Below the pieces are notes generated by a model, which made no database searches, was not told the DNA's origin, and saw only the letters and a list, made by a program, of their open reading frames with translations. A stretch of 64,000 nucleotides of DNA, from the NCBI GenBank assembly GCA_029582165.1, contig CM055891.1:32900832-32964831 (forward strand), written 5' to 3'. Of this stretch, positions 1-7,857 are shown piece by piece; position 1 is the first letter of the stretch; each line of letters opens with the position of its first letter. The DNA comes from Portulaca oleracea. Taxonomy: Eukaryota > Streptophyta > Magnoliopsida > Caryophyllales > Portulacaceae. Both the position numbers and the translations under genes were made by a program.

Positions 1-118
1 GGAATCAGGCCATCGTAGTTCAAGAAAACACATCAATTGCTGGTCTAATGAGCCAGTAGTTGATATTCTTAAGGATAGTTGCTGGTTTTTGTCACCAGTT
101 GCTAAGTCCACTTTACCC
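1..118 (-). other. Sequence downstream of TatA integrase
   Basis: These bases follow the integrase stop codon of TatA on the minus strand and belong to its 3' noncoding part. No ORF, repeat or LTR end is visible in this short stretch. Confidence 0.5.
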
Positions 119-1393
119 TTATGCATAAAACTTCTTTAGTTGATCCAAATTAGTCAGCTGAGCGCATTCTTCATCCTCTAGGTCTACCAATCTCACCGCT
201 CCTCCGGGAAGGATCTCCTTTATGACGTAGGGACCCATCCAATTGGGTCTAAATTTTCCTCTCGGGTCCTGAATAGGCGCCCTTATCTCCTTCAGAACCA
301 TGTCACCCTCTCTAAGGTCTTTTGATTTGACCTTCCTATTAAACGCCCTGGACACACGATTCTGGTATATCTGGACATTATGCATGGCTCTGAGTCTTCT
401 CTCATCGACGTTGACCAACTCCTCATACCTAGCTTTAGCCCAATCCGCCTCCGGAATCTGACTTTCTGCTATAATCCGTAATGAAGGTATTGCCACTTCT
501 ACGGGCAACACCGCTTCTATTCCGTATACCAAGGAGTAGGGAGTTGCTCCAGTGGATGTACGTATAGAAGTTCGATAACCCCACAAGGCAAAAGGTAACT
601 TATCTGGCCAGTCCTTATAAGTCGCGGCCATTTTCTCAATTATCCTAGTGAGATTTTTGTTAGCTGCCTCAACCGCTCCATTGGTCTGAGGTCGATATAC
701 CGAAGATCTATGATGTTGGATCTTGTATTTCGCTAACAACTCAGCCGTCTCTTTCTTGAAGTGAACTCCGTTATCGCTTATTAATTCATGCGGAACCCCA
801 TAACGGCATATTATGTTTCCAAGTATGAACTTAGCGACGTGCTTAGAAGTCAATTTTGCATAAGATGCCGCTTCCACCCATTTTGTGAAGTAGTCAATGG
901 CTACAAGCACATACTCGTGTCCTCCTGTTCCTTTAGGAGTGATCTTCCCTATGATATCGATGCCCCAAACAGAGAATGGCCATGGCGAAGTTAACGTAGT
1001 CAAGAATGAAGGAGGTTGGTGTTGCAAGTTTGCATAGATTTGACACTTGTAGCACCTTTTCACATAATCGTGACAGTCAGCTTCCATAGTCGACCGGTAA
1101 TACCCCATCCTTTGAATCTTCTTAGATAGCATCCGTCCGTTCATATGCGGACCGCATTCTCCCCCGTGAACTTCTGTCATCAAGTTTTGGACTTCGTTCT
1201 GCCCCAGACAAAGCAAATTGATGCCCATGTCAGTTTTCTTATATAATTGATCTTGAATCAAACAATACTGCGAAGCCAAAAGTCTGATTGCTCTTTGCGA
1301 CCTTGTGGTGGAGTCATCAGGATAAACTCCTTTAGTCAGGTACTGATATATATCATAATACCAACAAGATGAATCCACCTCACAAACTTCCAA
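119..1393 (-). CDS. TatA integrase (C-terminal part of Pol)
   Basis: The 424-residue open frame is a complete retroviral-type integrase that inserts element cDNA into chromosomes. The HHCC zinc-binding domain uses H76, H83, C114 and C117. The DDE catalytic core has D146 (GIDIIG), D207 (SDNG) and E242 (GAVEAANK), with the usual spacing of about 35 between the last two. A basic C-terminal region with a GPYVIKEILPGGAVRL segment follows, typical of Gypsy integrases, and the frame ends QLKKFYA. The first 30 residues belong to the RNase H-integrase linker, so this is not a true start; the frame was disconnected from the upstream aRH frame by an indel near 1390. Integrase itself looks undamaged. Confidence 0.92.
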   Translation of the reverse strand: MEVCEVDSSCWYYDIYQYLTKGVYPDDSTTRSQRAIRLLASQYCLIQDQLYKKTDMGINLLCLGQNEVQNLMTEVHGGECGPHMNGRMLSKKIQRMGYYRSTMEADCHDYVKRCYKCQIYANLQHQPPSFLTTLTSPWPFSVWGIDIIGKITPKGTGGHEYVLVAIDYFTKWVEAASYAKLTSKHVAKFILGNIICRYGVPHELISDNGVHFKKETAELLAKYKIQHHRSSVYRPQTNGAVEAANKNLTRIIEKMAATYKDWPDKLPFALWGYRTSIRTSTGATPYSLVYGIEAVLPVEVAIPSLRIIAESQIPEADWAKARYEELVNVDERRLRAMHNVQIYQNRVSRAFNRKVKSKDLREGDMVLKEIRAPIQDPRGKFRPNWMGPYVIKEILPGGAVRLVDLEDEECAQLTNLDQLKKFYA

Positions 1394-2123
1394 GGAATAA
1401 ACATGTAGGTTGATCTCTTCGCTCTATGCATATAGGCATAGACACAACTCCTCTCGGGATATTAAGCAAGGATGAAAGCTTAGCTAAGGCATCAGCTAAT
1501 TCATTATGCTCCCGAGGTAAATAAGTGAACACTACTTGATCAAAGTGTTCTGCTAAATCCCTTACATAAGCTTGGTAGGGTGCCAAAGCTTCATTCTTTA
1601 CTTTCCACTTGTTGGATACTTGATTTATTATAAGGCTTGAATCACCGAATATCCTTATACATTTTATACCCATCTCTATAGCGGCTTGCATGCCAATAAT
1701 GCATGCCTCGTATTCTGCTACATTGTTTGTTACCTCGAAATCTAATTTTACTGAAATCGGAGTATGTGCTCCTTCGGGTGAAATCAAGATGATTCCTACT
1801 CCGTACCCACTCTGATTTGAAGCCCCATCAAAATACATATCCCAAATATCTTCTTGAGTTTGAAATACTTCTTCATCTGGAAATTCTAATTCTTCTTCAT
1901 GAGCTTCCTCTGTGGGTAGATCAGCCAAAAAATCTGCAACCACTCTTCCTTTTATGGCTTTTTGCGGAACGAACTGTAAATCAAATTCCGACAACATAAC
2001 CATCCAACGAGCTACTCTACTATTGACCAACGGTTGCTCCATCAGATATTTGAGAGGGTTCATGAAGGCGGTCACATGCACGGTATGCATGAGCATGTAG
2101 TAGCCAATTTCCTCGTTGCCCAA
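1380..2123 (-). CDS. TatA RNase H end plus archaeal-type RNase H (aRH) segment of Pol
   Basis: The frame holds the end of the native RNase H (to about residue 70, HTVHV...ADFLADLP) and then a full archaeal-type RNase H. The aRH catalytic carboxylates are visible as D99 (MYFDGAS), E137 (NNVAEYEA), D161 (FGDSSLI) and D211 (ELADALAKL). aRH is thought to supply the RNA-degrading activity in dual-RNase H elements. The real polyprotein runs in from the RT frame; a frameshift near 2100 separates them, and another near 1390 cuts it from integrase. The first residues listed for this frame are not a biological start. Confidence 0.9.
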   Translation of the reverse strand: MGNEEIGYYMLMHTVHVTAFMNPLKYLMEQPLVNSRVARWMVMLSEFDLQFVPQKAIKGRVVADFLADLPTEEAHEEELEFPDEEVFQTQEDIWDMYFDGASNQSGYGVGIILISPEGAHTPISVKLDFEVTNNVAEYEACIIGMQAAIEMGIKCIRIFGDSSLIINQVSNKWKVKNEALAPYQAYVRDLAEHFDQVVFTYLPREHNELADALAKLSSLLNIPRGVVSMPICIERRDQPTCLFLGSL

Positions 2124-4555
2124 ACGAGAGCAAGGGACAACCTCTCTATGTTGGAGTACTGAGTCTCGTATTCTAAGAACTTCTTGCTTAAATAGTATAT
2201 TGCTCGTTCCTCTCCTTCGAATCTTTGGGCCAACATAGCCCCCATTGCTGTCTTAGTAATGGTTAGATATAAAAGCAGCGGCTCTCCAGGCATAGGCGGA
2301 GCTAAAACAGGTGGATTAGTCAAGTATTCCTTAATTTTATCGAAGGCCGCTTGGCACTTTCCGTCCCATTCCGGCTTGACTCCTTTCCTTAACTTCTTGA
2401 ATATAGGATCACAGATCATGGTCAATTTCGAAATGAACCGACTAATGTATTGTAATCGTCCTAGGAAACCTCTTATTTCCTTTTCTGTCTTAGGCGGAGG
2501 CATTTCCTGTATCGCCTTAATTTTCGCGGGATCAACTTCAATACCTCTAGAGCTCACTACAAAACCCAGTAACTTTCCAGACGTCACTCCGAAAGCACAT
2601 TTTTGTGGATTTAATCTCATTCCGTACTTACGAAGCCTAAGGAAGAACTTTCTAAGGCTGTCTAGATGTGTTTCGCGATCTACGGATTTAATAATCATAT
2701 CATCCACATAAACCTCTGCTTCCCTATGCATCATATCATGCAACAATGTGGTGGCAGTCCTTTGATAAGTCGCACCTGCATTCTTTAACCCAAAAGGCAT
2801 CACTACGTAACAGAACGTACCCCAATGAGTGATGAATGTTGTCTTCTCCATATCCTCCTCAGACATCTTGACTTGATTATAACCCGAGTACCCATCCATG
2901 AAGGAAAGAAGGGCATGACCACAAGTATTATCTACCAAAATATCAATGTGAGGTAAAGGGAAGTCATCCTTCGGACTGGCCTTGTTCAAATCTCTAAAGT
3001 CTACACACATTCGTACTCTCCCGTCCTTCTTCGGGACCGGGACTACATTTGCTACCCATTGTGGATACTCCGACACTTTAATGAAGCCTGCACCTAGCTG
3101 CTTTTCCACTTCCTCCTTGATTTTCAACGCCCATTCTGGCTTCATCCGCCTGAGCTTCTGTTTTACCGGTTTAGCATCAGGGTAAAGTGGTATTCTATGC
3201 TCAGCTATTTCTCTGTCAATGCCCGGCATATCTTGATACGACCAAGCAAAGACATCTACAAATTCACGCAGAAGAAGAGTAAATTGCTCTTGCTCCTTAA
3301 GGGTTAAAGATTTCCCGATTTTGGTAAGTTTAGGCTCTTCCGAAGTACCTAGATTTATGGCTATTGTCTCTTCGATTAACGAAATTCGATTTTCGTGATG
3401 TTCTACTGCTTTTAAAAGATCCTTAGGGATTTCAGTTTCGTTTACAGCATCGTTGTTATTTTTATTTGAGGCAAAGCAGTTCAGGGAAGGGGGTTGAGAA
3501 GAATCGTAAGCAAAAGAGTTCATTTCATTAGATGGAGAAACAATGACATCTACAGCTGACTCAACTGACCCTTCTGATGAAGATGCAACAGACTTAAGAC
3601 CTGACTCTAAAACAGACCCGGAAAATGGAAAAGAAACAGAACTAGGCCCTGACACATGAGCCGACTCTCCTAAAGCTAAAGTGAATTCTTTGTCGCCATC
3701 CTCTGCTATCCAAGTAATCTGCTTGCTCTTTTGGCCCCATGTAGCGATGAGCTTAGTAGGATCGAAATCCAGGCTTGATAAGGCTAAAGAGAGTGCTTCA
3801 ACCGGTTTCTCTTCTTTTCTTGCCTCTTGACCAAACAGAATTCCAAAGATGCTACTCCCGGTTAGATGAGTCCAATCTAATGGGGTATCACTCCTTCGCG
3901 CTGGTGTGAAAAGCTCCTCCTCAAGCAGCATGCAATCATTGAAAATCTCTAGCCCCGGTACTAGGATCCCTTTGCTCTTTAAGTAGTATGGCTCCGGAAA
4001 GCCAAAGTAAGGGAAATAGTCGCCCTCCTTCACAAACTGACCATTAAGTGTGAGTGGATACGGCTTTATACTGTAAAGCGGTATTAGCTCATCCTTCTTA
4101 ACCCTCATAGTCTTTCCAGCTAACCTTCGCTCTTCTTCTGTTGGGGTATATCCTAATCCAAAACGGTAATTGCCCTTTTGAGTCAAGGAAAAAGATGTAG
4201 TGCCTTGAGCTCTCCTCCCCAAGGGTAACCCGGGAAAATAACCATGTCTTTTAAGGATAGCATTGACCCTTCGATTAGAGTAAGGATCAAAGTCCAATGG
4301 TGCTTCATCCCTATCTAAAGTAGCTACGATATCAAAATGATGGAACTCCTCGTCCTTTGCATTATGCTCCACCTCTAGTGTCGGTTTCTTAGAAGTGATC
4401 ACAGCAGATAACTCCTCTCCTTTGATGGTCACCACCTGTCCCTTAACCAATAACTTCACCTTCTGATGTAGGGTTGATGACACTGCCCGTTGTTCATGTA
4501 ACCAAGGATGCTGGGATATCCAGTACCAAAAACTCGACGTTGTTAGAGATTGCAT
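2072..4555 (-). CDS. TatA protease end, linker, reverse transcriptase and RNase H
   Basis: This 827-residue frame begins in the end of protease (HEQRAVSSTLHQKVK, residues 20-34). It continues through a linker of about 400 residues, including FGFPEPYYLKSKG and GLEIFND near 184-207, then RT (about 450-670) with the catalytic YVDD at 616-619, KKDGRVRMCVDFRDLNKASP near 509-528 and GFLGRLQYISRF near 696-707. RNase H starts near 740. The RNase H position that normally carries the first catalytic Asp reads LYLTITKTAMGAML, with no Asp, as expected if aRH has taken over. The end is scrambled by a frameshift near 2100. The linker is the part retained, shortened, in the N elements. Confidence 0.93.
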   Translation of the reverse strand: MQSLTTSSFWYWISQHPWLHEQRAVSSTLHQKVKLLVKGQVVTIKGEELSAVITSKKPTLEVEHNAKDEEFHHFDIVATLDRDEAPLDFDPYSNRRVNAILKRHGYFPGLPLGRRAQGTTSFSLTQKGNYRFGLGYTPTEEERRLAGKTMRVKKDELIPLYSIKPYPLTLNGQFVKEGDYFPYFGFPEPYYLKSKGILVPGLEIFNDCMLLEEELFTPARRSDTPLDWTHLTGSSIFGILFGQEARKEEKPVEALSLALSSLDFDPTKLIATWGQKSKQITWIAEDGDKEFTLALGESAHVSGPSSVSFPFSGSVLESGLKSVASSSEGSVESAVDVIVSPSNEMNSFAYDSSQPPSLNCFASNKNNNDAVNETEIPKDLLKAVEHHENRISLIEETIAINLGTSEEPKLTKIGKSLTLKEQEQFTLLLREFVDVFAWSYQDMPGIDREIAEHRIPLYPDAKPVKQKLRRMKPEWALKIKEEVEKQLGAGFIKVSEYPQWVANVVPVPKKDGRVRMCVDFRDLNKASPKDDFPLPHIDILVDNTCGHALLSFMDGYSGYNQVKMSEEDMEKTTFITHWGTFCYVVMPFGLKNAGATYQRTATTLLHDMMHREAEVYVDDMIIKSVDRETHLDSLRKFFLRLRKYGMRLNPQKCAFGVTSGKLLGFVVSSRGIEVDPAKIKAIQEMPPPKTEKEIRGFLGRLQYISRFISKLTMICDPIFKKLRKGVKPEWDGKCQAAFDKIKEYLTNPPVLAPPMPGEPLLLYLTITKTAMGAMLAQRFEGEERAIYYLSKKFLEYETQYSNIERLSLALVWATRKLATTCSCIPCM

Positions 4556-4718
4556 CCATGGTGATTGGCAAAAGAACTGATCCTAAAATTCGTCTAGGAG
4601 TATTATCATAAGCTCTAAGTTGGATAGCTTGTTGAGCAAGCTGGTGGGACTGAACGCCAAGCTTTTGAGCTGTCCTCCATGGACAAATATTCACAGCGGA
4701 TCCATTGTCGACCGGCAC
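4494..4718 (-). CDS. TatA aspartic protease core
   Basis: The active-site loop reads VDNGSAVNICP, that is D-N-G rather than D-T/S-G. From memory, Tat-lineage proteases commonly have this IDNGSALN form, so I read it as lineage-typical rather than a mutation. Downstream, AYDNTPRRILGSVLLPI and EFLVLDIPAS match the body of a retropepsin. The expected LLLGRPW segment is missing where the frame ends near 4510, and the following residues appear in the next frame, so the protease is broken by a small deletion/frameshift. It overlaps the gag frame in a different frame by about 100 bases. Confidence 0.82.
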   Translation of the reverse strand: MPVDNGSAVNICPWRTAQKLGVQSHQLAQQAIQLRAYDNTPRRILGSVLLPITMDAISNNVEFLVLDIPASLVT

Positions 4719-5838
4719 CCAAAGGAATCACCTTGTTAGAACATCCCACAGTCAAATATAGGGCTTTGTTATGTGCAAGACCCTCCTTGGGCAGATCCTC
4801 ATCACTAAAGGTTATAGTGTCCTTGCCTGATGTGACAAAAGATACTACTTCCTCGGGTGTGGTTTCAGGTGACACTTCAATCTTGCTCAAAGCTTCAATT
4901 AAAGCTTGCCTATGCTTCTGTGACGCGGCCAACAATTGCCAAACAGTAACATCCATCTTCAATTTCTTTAACCGCCTCAATACTAGATCTTCTTCTGGAG
5001 TAGGAACTACAGTCTCTCCCACCTTTTCCTTTCCTTTGTCTTGGGACGGTCCTCCTGGATAATTGTGACGTCCTGACCGTGTAAGGAAGGAAACCTTTGG
5101 GGCTTCAGTCTCACTAGATTTTGCTGTTCCCCAAAAGTCATCATCGCTATCGGAATTCCAAAATTTGTCGTTAGCATTATTGATATGAGGTTCACCATAA
5201 ACATCGTCCTCGTCACTTGCCCATAAACCATTGACTTCACACTCCCCCCGGAAATATCGCGCGATATAAGCCGGTTTTTTCTCATCTGTAATGAAGTCAG
5301 AAGGATCCCATTCGCATTCTTCAAATATAGCATGTATATGCAGTAAACCTAGTGGGTTTTTGGTGTTGCTAGGTTTTTGTGCTGCCTTGGGTAAAGGTAA
5401 TTGCTTTGATCTAAACATCTCCTCCATTCGATTCTTCAAGGTAAAACATTGCTCGGTATCATGACCTCGAGCCCGGTGATACTTGCAAAACTTACTCGCG
5501 TCCCAATTCCGTGGCTTCTCTTTCGGCTCAGGTTTTAAGTCGGGAAGAGTAATCATTCCCTTGCTTAATAAACGCTCTAAAGCTTGAGCGTACGTGGTGT
5601 CTATAGGGGTGTACTCAGTGTAGCGTTGCAAAGCATTCACTTCATTCCCCTTATTAGCCGAAGTAGATGGGCCGACGGACTTCTTGCCAGTGTAAGTGTT
5701 CTTCCAGCCCCCAGTTGTAACTCCTTTAGCAAACTCACTCTCAATCTTTGTGCCGGCCAATCTCAGTGTGCCAAAGTCTTTAAGAGGTTGAAATCTCAAA
5801 TGAGTGTTGTACGAGGGTTGCAGACTCCGAATAAGCAT
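4615..5838 (-). CDS. TatA Gag C-terminal half with CHHC zinc knuckle
   Basis: The frame continues Gag after a break. It carries NALQRYTEYTPIDTTYAQALERLL and then a knuckle of the form C-X2-H-X4-H-X4-C (FCKYHRARGHDTEQC), a CHHC variant of the usual CCHC nucleic-acid-binding knuckle that the N elements share. A long acidic/polar stretch follows (SDEDD, SDSDDDFW). The last about 35 residues are out of frame with protease, whose correct frame is the neighbouring overlapping one. Gag packages element RNA into virus-like particles. The start used here is internal; Gag begins in the upstream frame. Confidence 0.85.
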   Translation of the reverse strand: MLIRSLQPSYNTHLRFQPLKDFGTLRLAGTKIESEFAKGVTTGGWKNTYTGKKSVGPSTSANKGNEVNALQRYTEYTPIDTTYAQALERLLSKGMITLPDLKPEPKEKPRNWDASKFCKYHRARGHDTEQCFTLKNRMEEMFRSKQLPLPKAAQKPSNTKNPLGLLHIHAIFEECEWDPSDFITDEKKPAYIARYFRGECEVNGLWASDEDDVYGEPHINNANDKFWNSDSDDDFWGTAKSSETEAPKVSFLTRSGRHNYPGGPSQDKGKEKVGETVVPTPEEDLVLRRLKKLKMDVTVWQLLAASQKHRQALIEALSKIEVSPETTPEEVVSFVTSGKDTITFSDEDLPKEGLAHNKALYLTVGCSNKVIPLGAGRQWIRCEYLSMEDSSKAWRSVPPACSTSYPT

Positions 5839-5853
5839 ATCAACACGTGTTCC

Positions 5854-6504
5854 TCAGAAGGTCGATCTACCATTTGAGCCGCCTTTGATCTCCACGGCGA
5901 ATGTCGAGAAAGATTCCCTTTCTCCTTGCTTCATTAGCTCCATGTCCCTTAAAGTGACAGGCATGTCGACATTGTAGGAGTATTGATGTAGGAACTCCTT
6001 GCAAAGTGAGCTCCATTGTGAAGTCTTGGCGGGGCTAAGCGTACTATACCATTTCATGACATCTGGACCTAAAGTCCAAGGAAAGACGATGTGATAAATG
6101 TCCTCCTCAACTCCTTTCAGCGTCATAGCCCCCAGAAAATTCCGTACATGTTGATGTGGGTTCTCTACACCATGAAATTTGATATCAGGCATGTTGAATT
6201 TCGGAGGCAATCTGCCTCGGGGGACGGGCGTGAAACCTGCATCATCCATGAATTGATTGTTAAAGAGTGTAGACTCTTTCAACATTTGCTCGATGCGATC
6301 AAGTCTCGAGTTTGAAACCTCGTGGACTGATCCCTCCTTCTTTCTTCCAGATTGTTCTACTTCACTCGAAGGAGGATTCTTCACATTCGAATTTTTCACC
6401 TCCTCCATGGCATGAATGACAGCATCGATTCTTTGGTTTTGTGTCTCTAATTGAGCATTCATAGAGACTTGCATATTCAGAATTATGTTGGTCAATTGCT
6501 CCAT
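5854..6504 (-). CDS. TatA Gag N-terminal half
   Basis: The ATG at 6504 opens a 216-residue frame with a helical N-terminus (MEQLTNIILNMQVSMNAQLE), PRGRLPPKFNMPDIKFHG, and the retrotransposon-gag core (GPDVMKWYSTLSPAKTSQWSSLCKEFLHQY; GERESFSTFAV). A one- or two-base deletion near 5890 shifts the frame into a stop; Gag continues in the next frame. Only 18 bases separate this ATG from the foreign LTR at 6523, so the upstream leader, and perhaps the true N-terminus, have been cut off by that insertion or recombination. Confidence 0.85.
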   Translation of the reverse strand: MEQLTNIILNMQVSMNAQLETQNQRIDAVIHAMEEVKNSNVKNPPSSEVEQSGRKKEGSVHEVSNSRLDRIEQMLKESTLFNNQFMDDAGFTPVPRGRLPPKFNMPDIKFHGVENPHQHVRNFLGAMTLKGVEEDIYHIVFPWTLGPDVMKWYSTLSPAKTSQWSSLCKEFLHQYSYNVDMPVTLRDMELMKQGERESFSTFAVEIKGGSNGRSTF

Positions 6505-6913
6505 GTCATTATGTGGAGGTGGTGTAGACGCTGAATTTTGTATCTATTTTATTTTCTTTTTTTAGTGTCAGTTTTAGAAAATAGGCTAACCGATAAATGG
6601 CACGCAAGCCTCTTTCCACCGAAAACTCCAAAAAAATATACAAAGCCCAAATGCGGAACACAGGTTCGATGGGGAGCTTAGCTCAACACCACAGAACCGT
6701 GCAGGTTCGATGGGCGGAGCTCGGCTCAACACCACGAGAACCCGTGCAGGTTGATGGGCGGAGCTCGGCTCGCCACAGAACCCGTCTGGGTTGATGGGCG
6801 AGTTGACTCGCCCCACGGGAACGTCTGGTTCTGGGCGAAGGCCCGTTTTCCTTCTAGGAACCCGTCTGGGTTTCCTGTTGATTCCCACGGCGCCGCGGCT
6901 TAACTTAGCCTCC

Positions 6914-6922
6914 AAACCCTAA
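6914..6922 (+). promoter_or_regulatory. Telo-box AAACCCTAA in U3
   Basis: A perfect plant telo-box lies about 22 bp before the TATA box, continued by two degenerate telomere-like units. Equivalent sequence precedes the TATA box in the LTRs at 36237, 44595, 53644 and 61908. Telo-boxes are bound by TRB-type Myb proteins in plants; function here is inferred. Confidence 0.6.
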
Positions 6923-6943
6923 ACCTAAACCTAATTCCCCCCT

Positions 6944-6951
6944 TATAAATA
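6944..6951 (+). promoter_or_regulatory. LTR TATA box (TATAAATA)
   Basis: Consensus plant TATA in CCTTATAAATACCCACC. Transcription should begin about 30 bp downstream, just before the hairpin at 6982. Counterparts: 27962, 35049, 53983, 62318 on plus; 37139-37146 and 45494-45501 on minus. Confidence 0.8.
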
Positions 6952-6981
6952 CCCACCATTCATCACCCACAAAAACACACC

Positions 6982-7016
6982 GGAATATACTGGGAGTATT
7001 GACACTAGTATATTCC
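6982..7016 (+). promoter_or_regulatory. Start-site-proximal hairpin in R
   Basis: The arms GGAATATACT (6982-6991) and AGTATATTCC (7007-7016) are perfect reverse complements around a 15-nt loop. It lies about 40-70 bases after the TATA box, so it would form at the 5' end of element RNA. The same hairpin is at 62356-62390 and in the minus LTRs near 37080 and 45435. Confidence 0.65.
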
Positions 7017-7215
7017 TCTTCTCTTCTCCCTCCATTGCGTGCTTTATTTTAAGGTTAGCGTAGCTTTTTTTTATTATTGTAACGTAATCTCATTAGCTTT
7101 CTTTATACTTTCTTTGTTTTTCGTTTCTTGCATGACATTAATGATAATATTATGAGACTTATCTAATTCCTTCCCCTTTTTCAAATCTGTCGCTTTAATT
7201 TAATTCTAGTAGGGT

Positions 7216-7294
7216 CCGTTCGTTTGAACGGGCGGGTTTGACGATCTTTATTGTCAAATCCGTAACCTTACCCCCGAATCCATCTTTGGGTTCG
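7216..7294 (+). other. Three consecutive conserved stems in R/U5
   Basis: Stem 1 is CCGTTC-GTTT-GAACGG (7216-7231); stem 2 pairs 7237-7244 with 7251-7258; stem 3 pairs CGAATCC (7275) with GGGTTCG (7288). In type II/III LTRs stem 1 reads CTATTC/GAATAG, so both sides changed together, and stem 3 becomes fully paired. This suggests a structured RNA element. Confidence 0.6.
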
Positions 7295-7344
7295 TAGGCC
7301 GGAGTCTATTTTTATTGGTTTGTTGTTTTATCCTGAAATTCAAC

Positions 7345-7353
7345 TGGCGACTC
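7345..7353 (+). other. PBS-like motif inside U5
   Basis: TGGCGACTC repeats the first nine bases of the PBS at 7839. It is kept in every LTR that extends this far, always in the context TTCAACTGGCGACTCT. Confidence 0.5.
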
Positions 7354-7838
7354 TAACCTTTTTTTTTTTCCTCCCCGAAAACCTTTTTTTTTATTTCTTC
7401 TTCTCGTGTGAGTACCTGCACAGGTTTCCCGTCTTGTGTTCACAGAGGCAGGCAGAACCAGACGGGTTCTAGCCTTTCCCCTTGTTTGGCCTGTTGGAAC
7501 CCAGACGGGTTCCTGGGTGGTTTGTTTCCCCATGCTAGGCCTGTTGGAACCCAGACGGGATCCTAGCGGAGTGTTCGTTGTTGTTGGGGTTTTCTCTCTT
7601 TGAACCCAGCCGGGTTCCTTCTTTTCTTTTTTTCTTTTTTTTTTCTTTTCTTTCTCTTTTGTCTTTTTTAAGTAAATTGAGTTTCGGGGTAAATTAACTT
7701 GTTAACCAAGCATCCTTAATAGTTCAACCTTAATTAAGGGTAAGCAATCCTAGTCGGCTCCCAATTTAAAAAAAGAGAATCCTCTCTTTTAAGTAGCGCC
7801 GCGAAGAGGTCCTTCGGATTTTTTCGGGGTCTACAGAT

Positions 7839-7857
7839 TGGCGACTCCACTGGGGAC
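7839..7857 (+). other. Primer-binding site of N-1
   Basis: TGGCGACTCCACTGGGGAC begins three bases after the LTR end. It should pair with the 3' end of a tRNA ending in GGAGTCGCCA, which I recall as tRNA-Arg in Ogre/Tat elements; the tRNA identity is from memory. Confidence 0.88.

Larger units (their letters stand above)
1..6522 (-). mobile_element. TatA: autonomous-type Tat-lineage Ty3/Gypsy retrotransposon, partial
   Basis: Read on the minus strand, the order is gag, protease, a long linker, RT, RNase H, a second (archaeal-type) RNase H and integrase. Dual RNase H with this order is the hallmark of the plant Tat clade (Ogre, Retand, Grande, Tat). All catalytic domains are recognisable, but the reading frame is interrupted near 5890, 4510-4550, 2100 and 1390, so this copy is not a single open polyprotein. 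The gag end abuts the LTR of N-1 at 6523, and the sequence beyond integrase runs off the window, so neither LTR is seen. Tat assignment is firm; the family name is not determinable here. Confidence 0.93.
6523..7835 (+). repeat. 5' LTR of N-1 (LTR type I)
   Basis: It starts TGTAGACGCTGAATTTTG and ends TTTTTCGGGGTCTACA, with perfect 7-bp terminal inverted repeats, and a PBS follows at once. It is 1313 bp. U3 has hairpin motifs, a telo-box at 6914-6922 and a TATA box. R/U5 has the start-site hairpin (6982-7016), three more stems (7216-7294), a PBS-like match (7345-7353) and further GGAACCC/GGGTTCC hairpins. It closely resembles the LTRs at 36237, 44595 and 61908 in diagnostic positions. Confidence 0.95.

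Noticed and set aside
1..6522. Endogenous plant pararetrovirus (caulimovirid)
   Set aside because: Integrase with HHCC and DDE and archaeal-type RNase H are present and no movement or coat protein is seen; this is a Tat Ty3/Gypsy element.
7345..7353. A true second PBS marking an LTR end
   Set aside because: No CA end or LTR boundary precedes it, and it lies in the middle of every LTR; reported only as a PBS-like motif.
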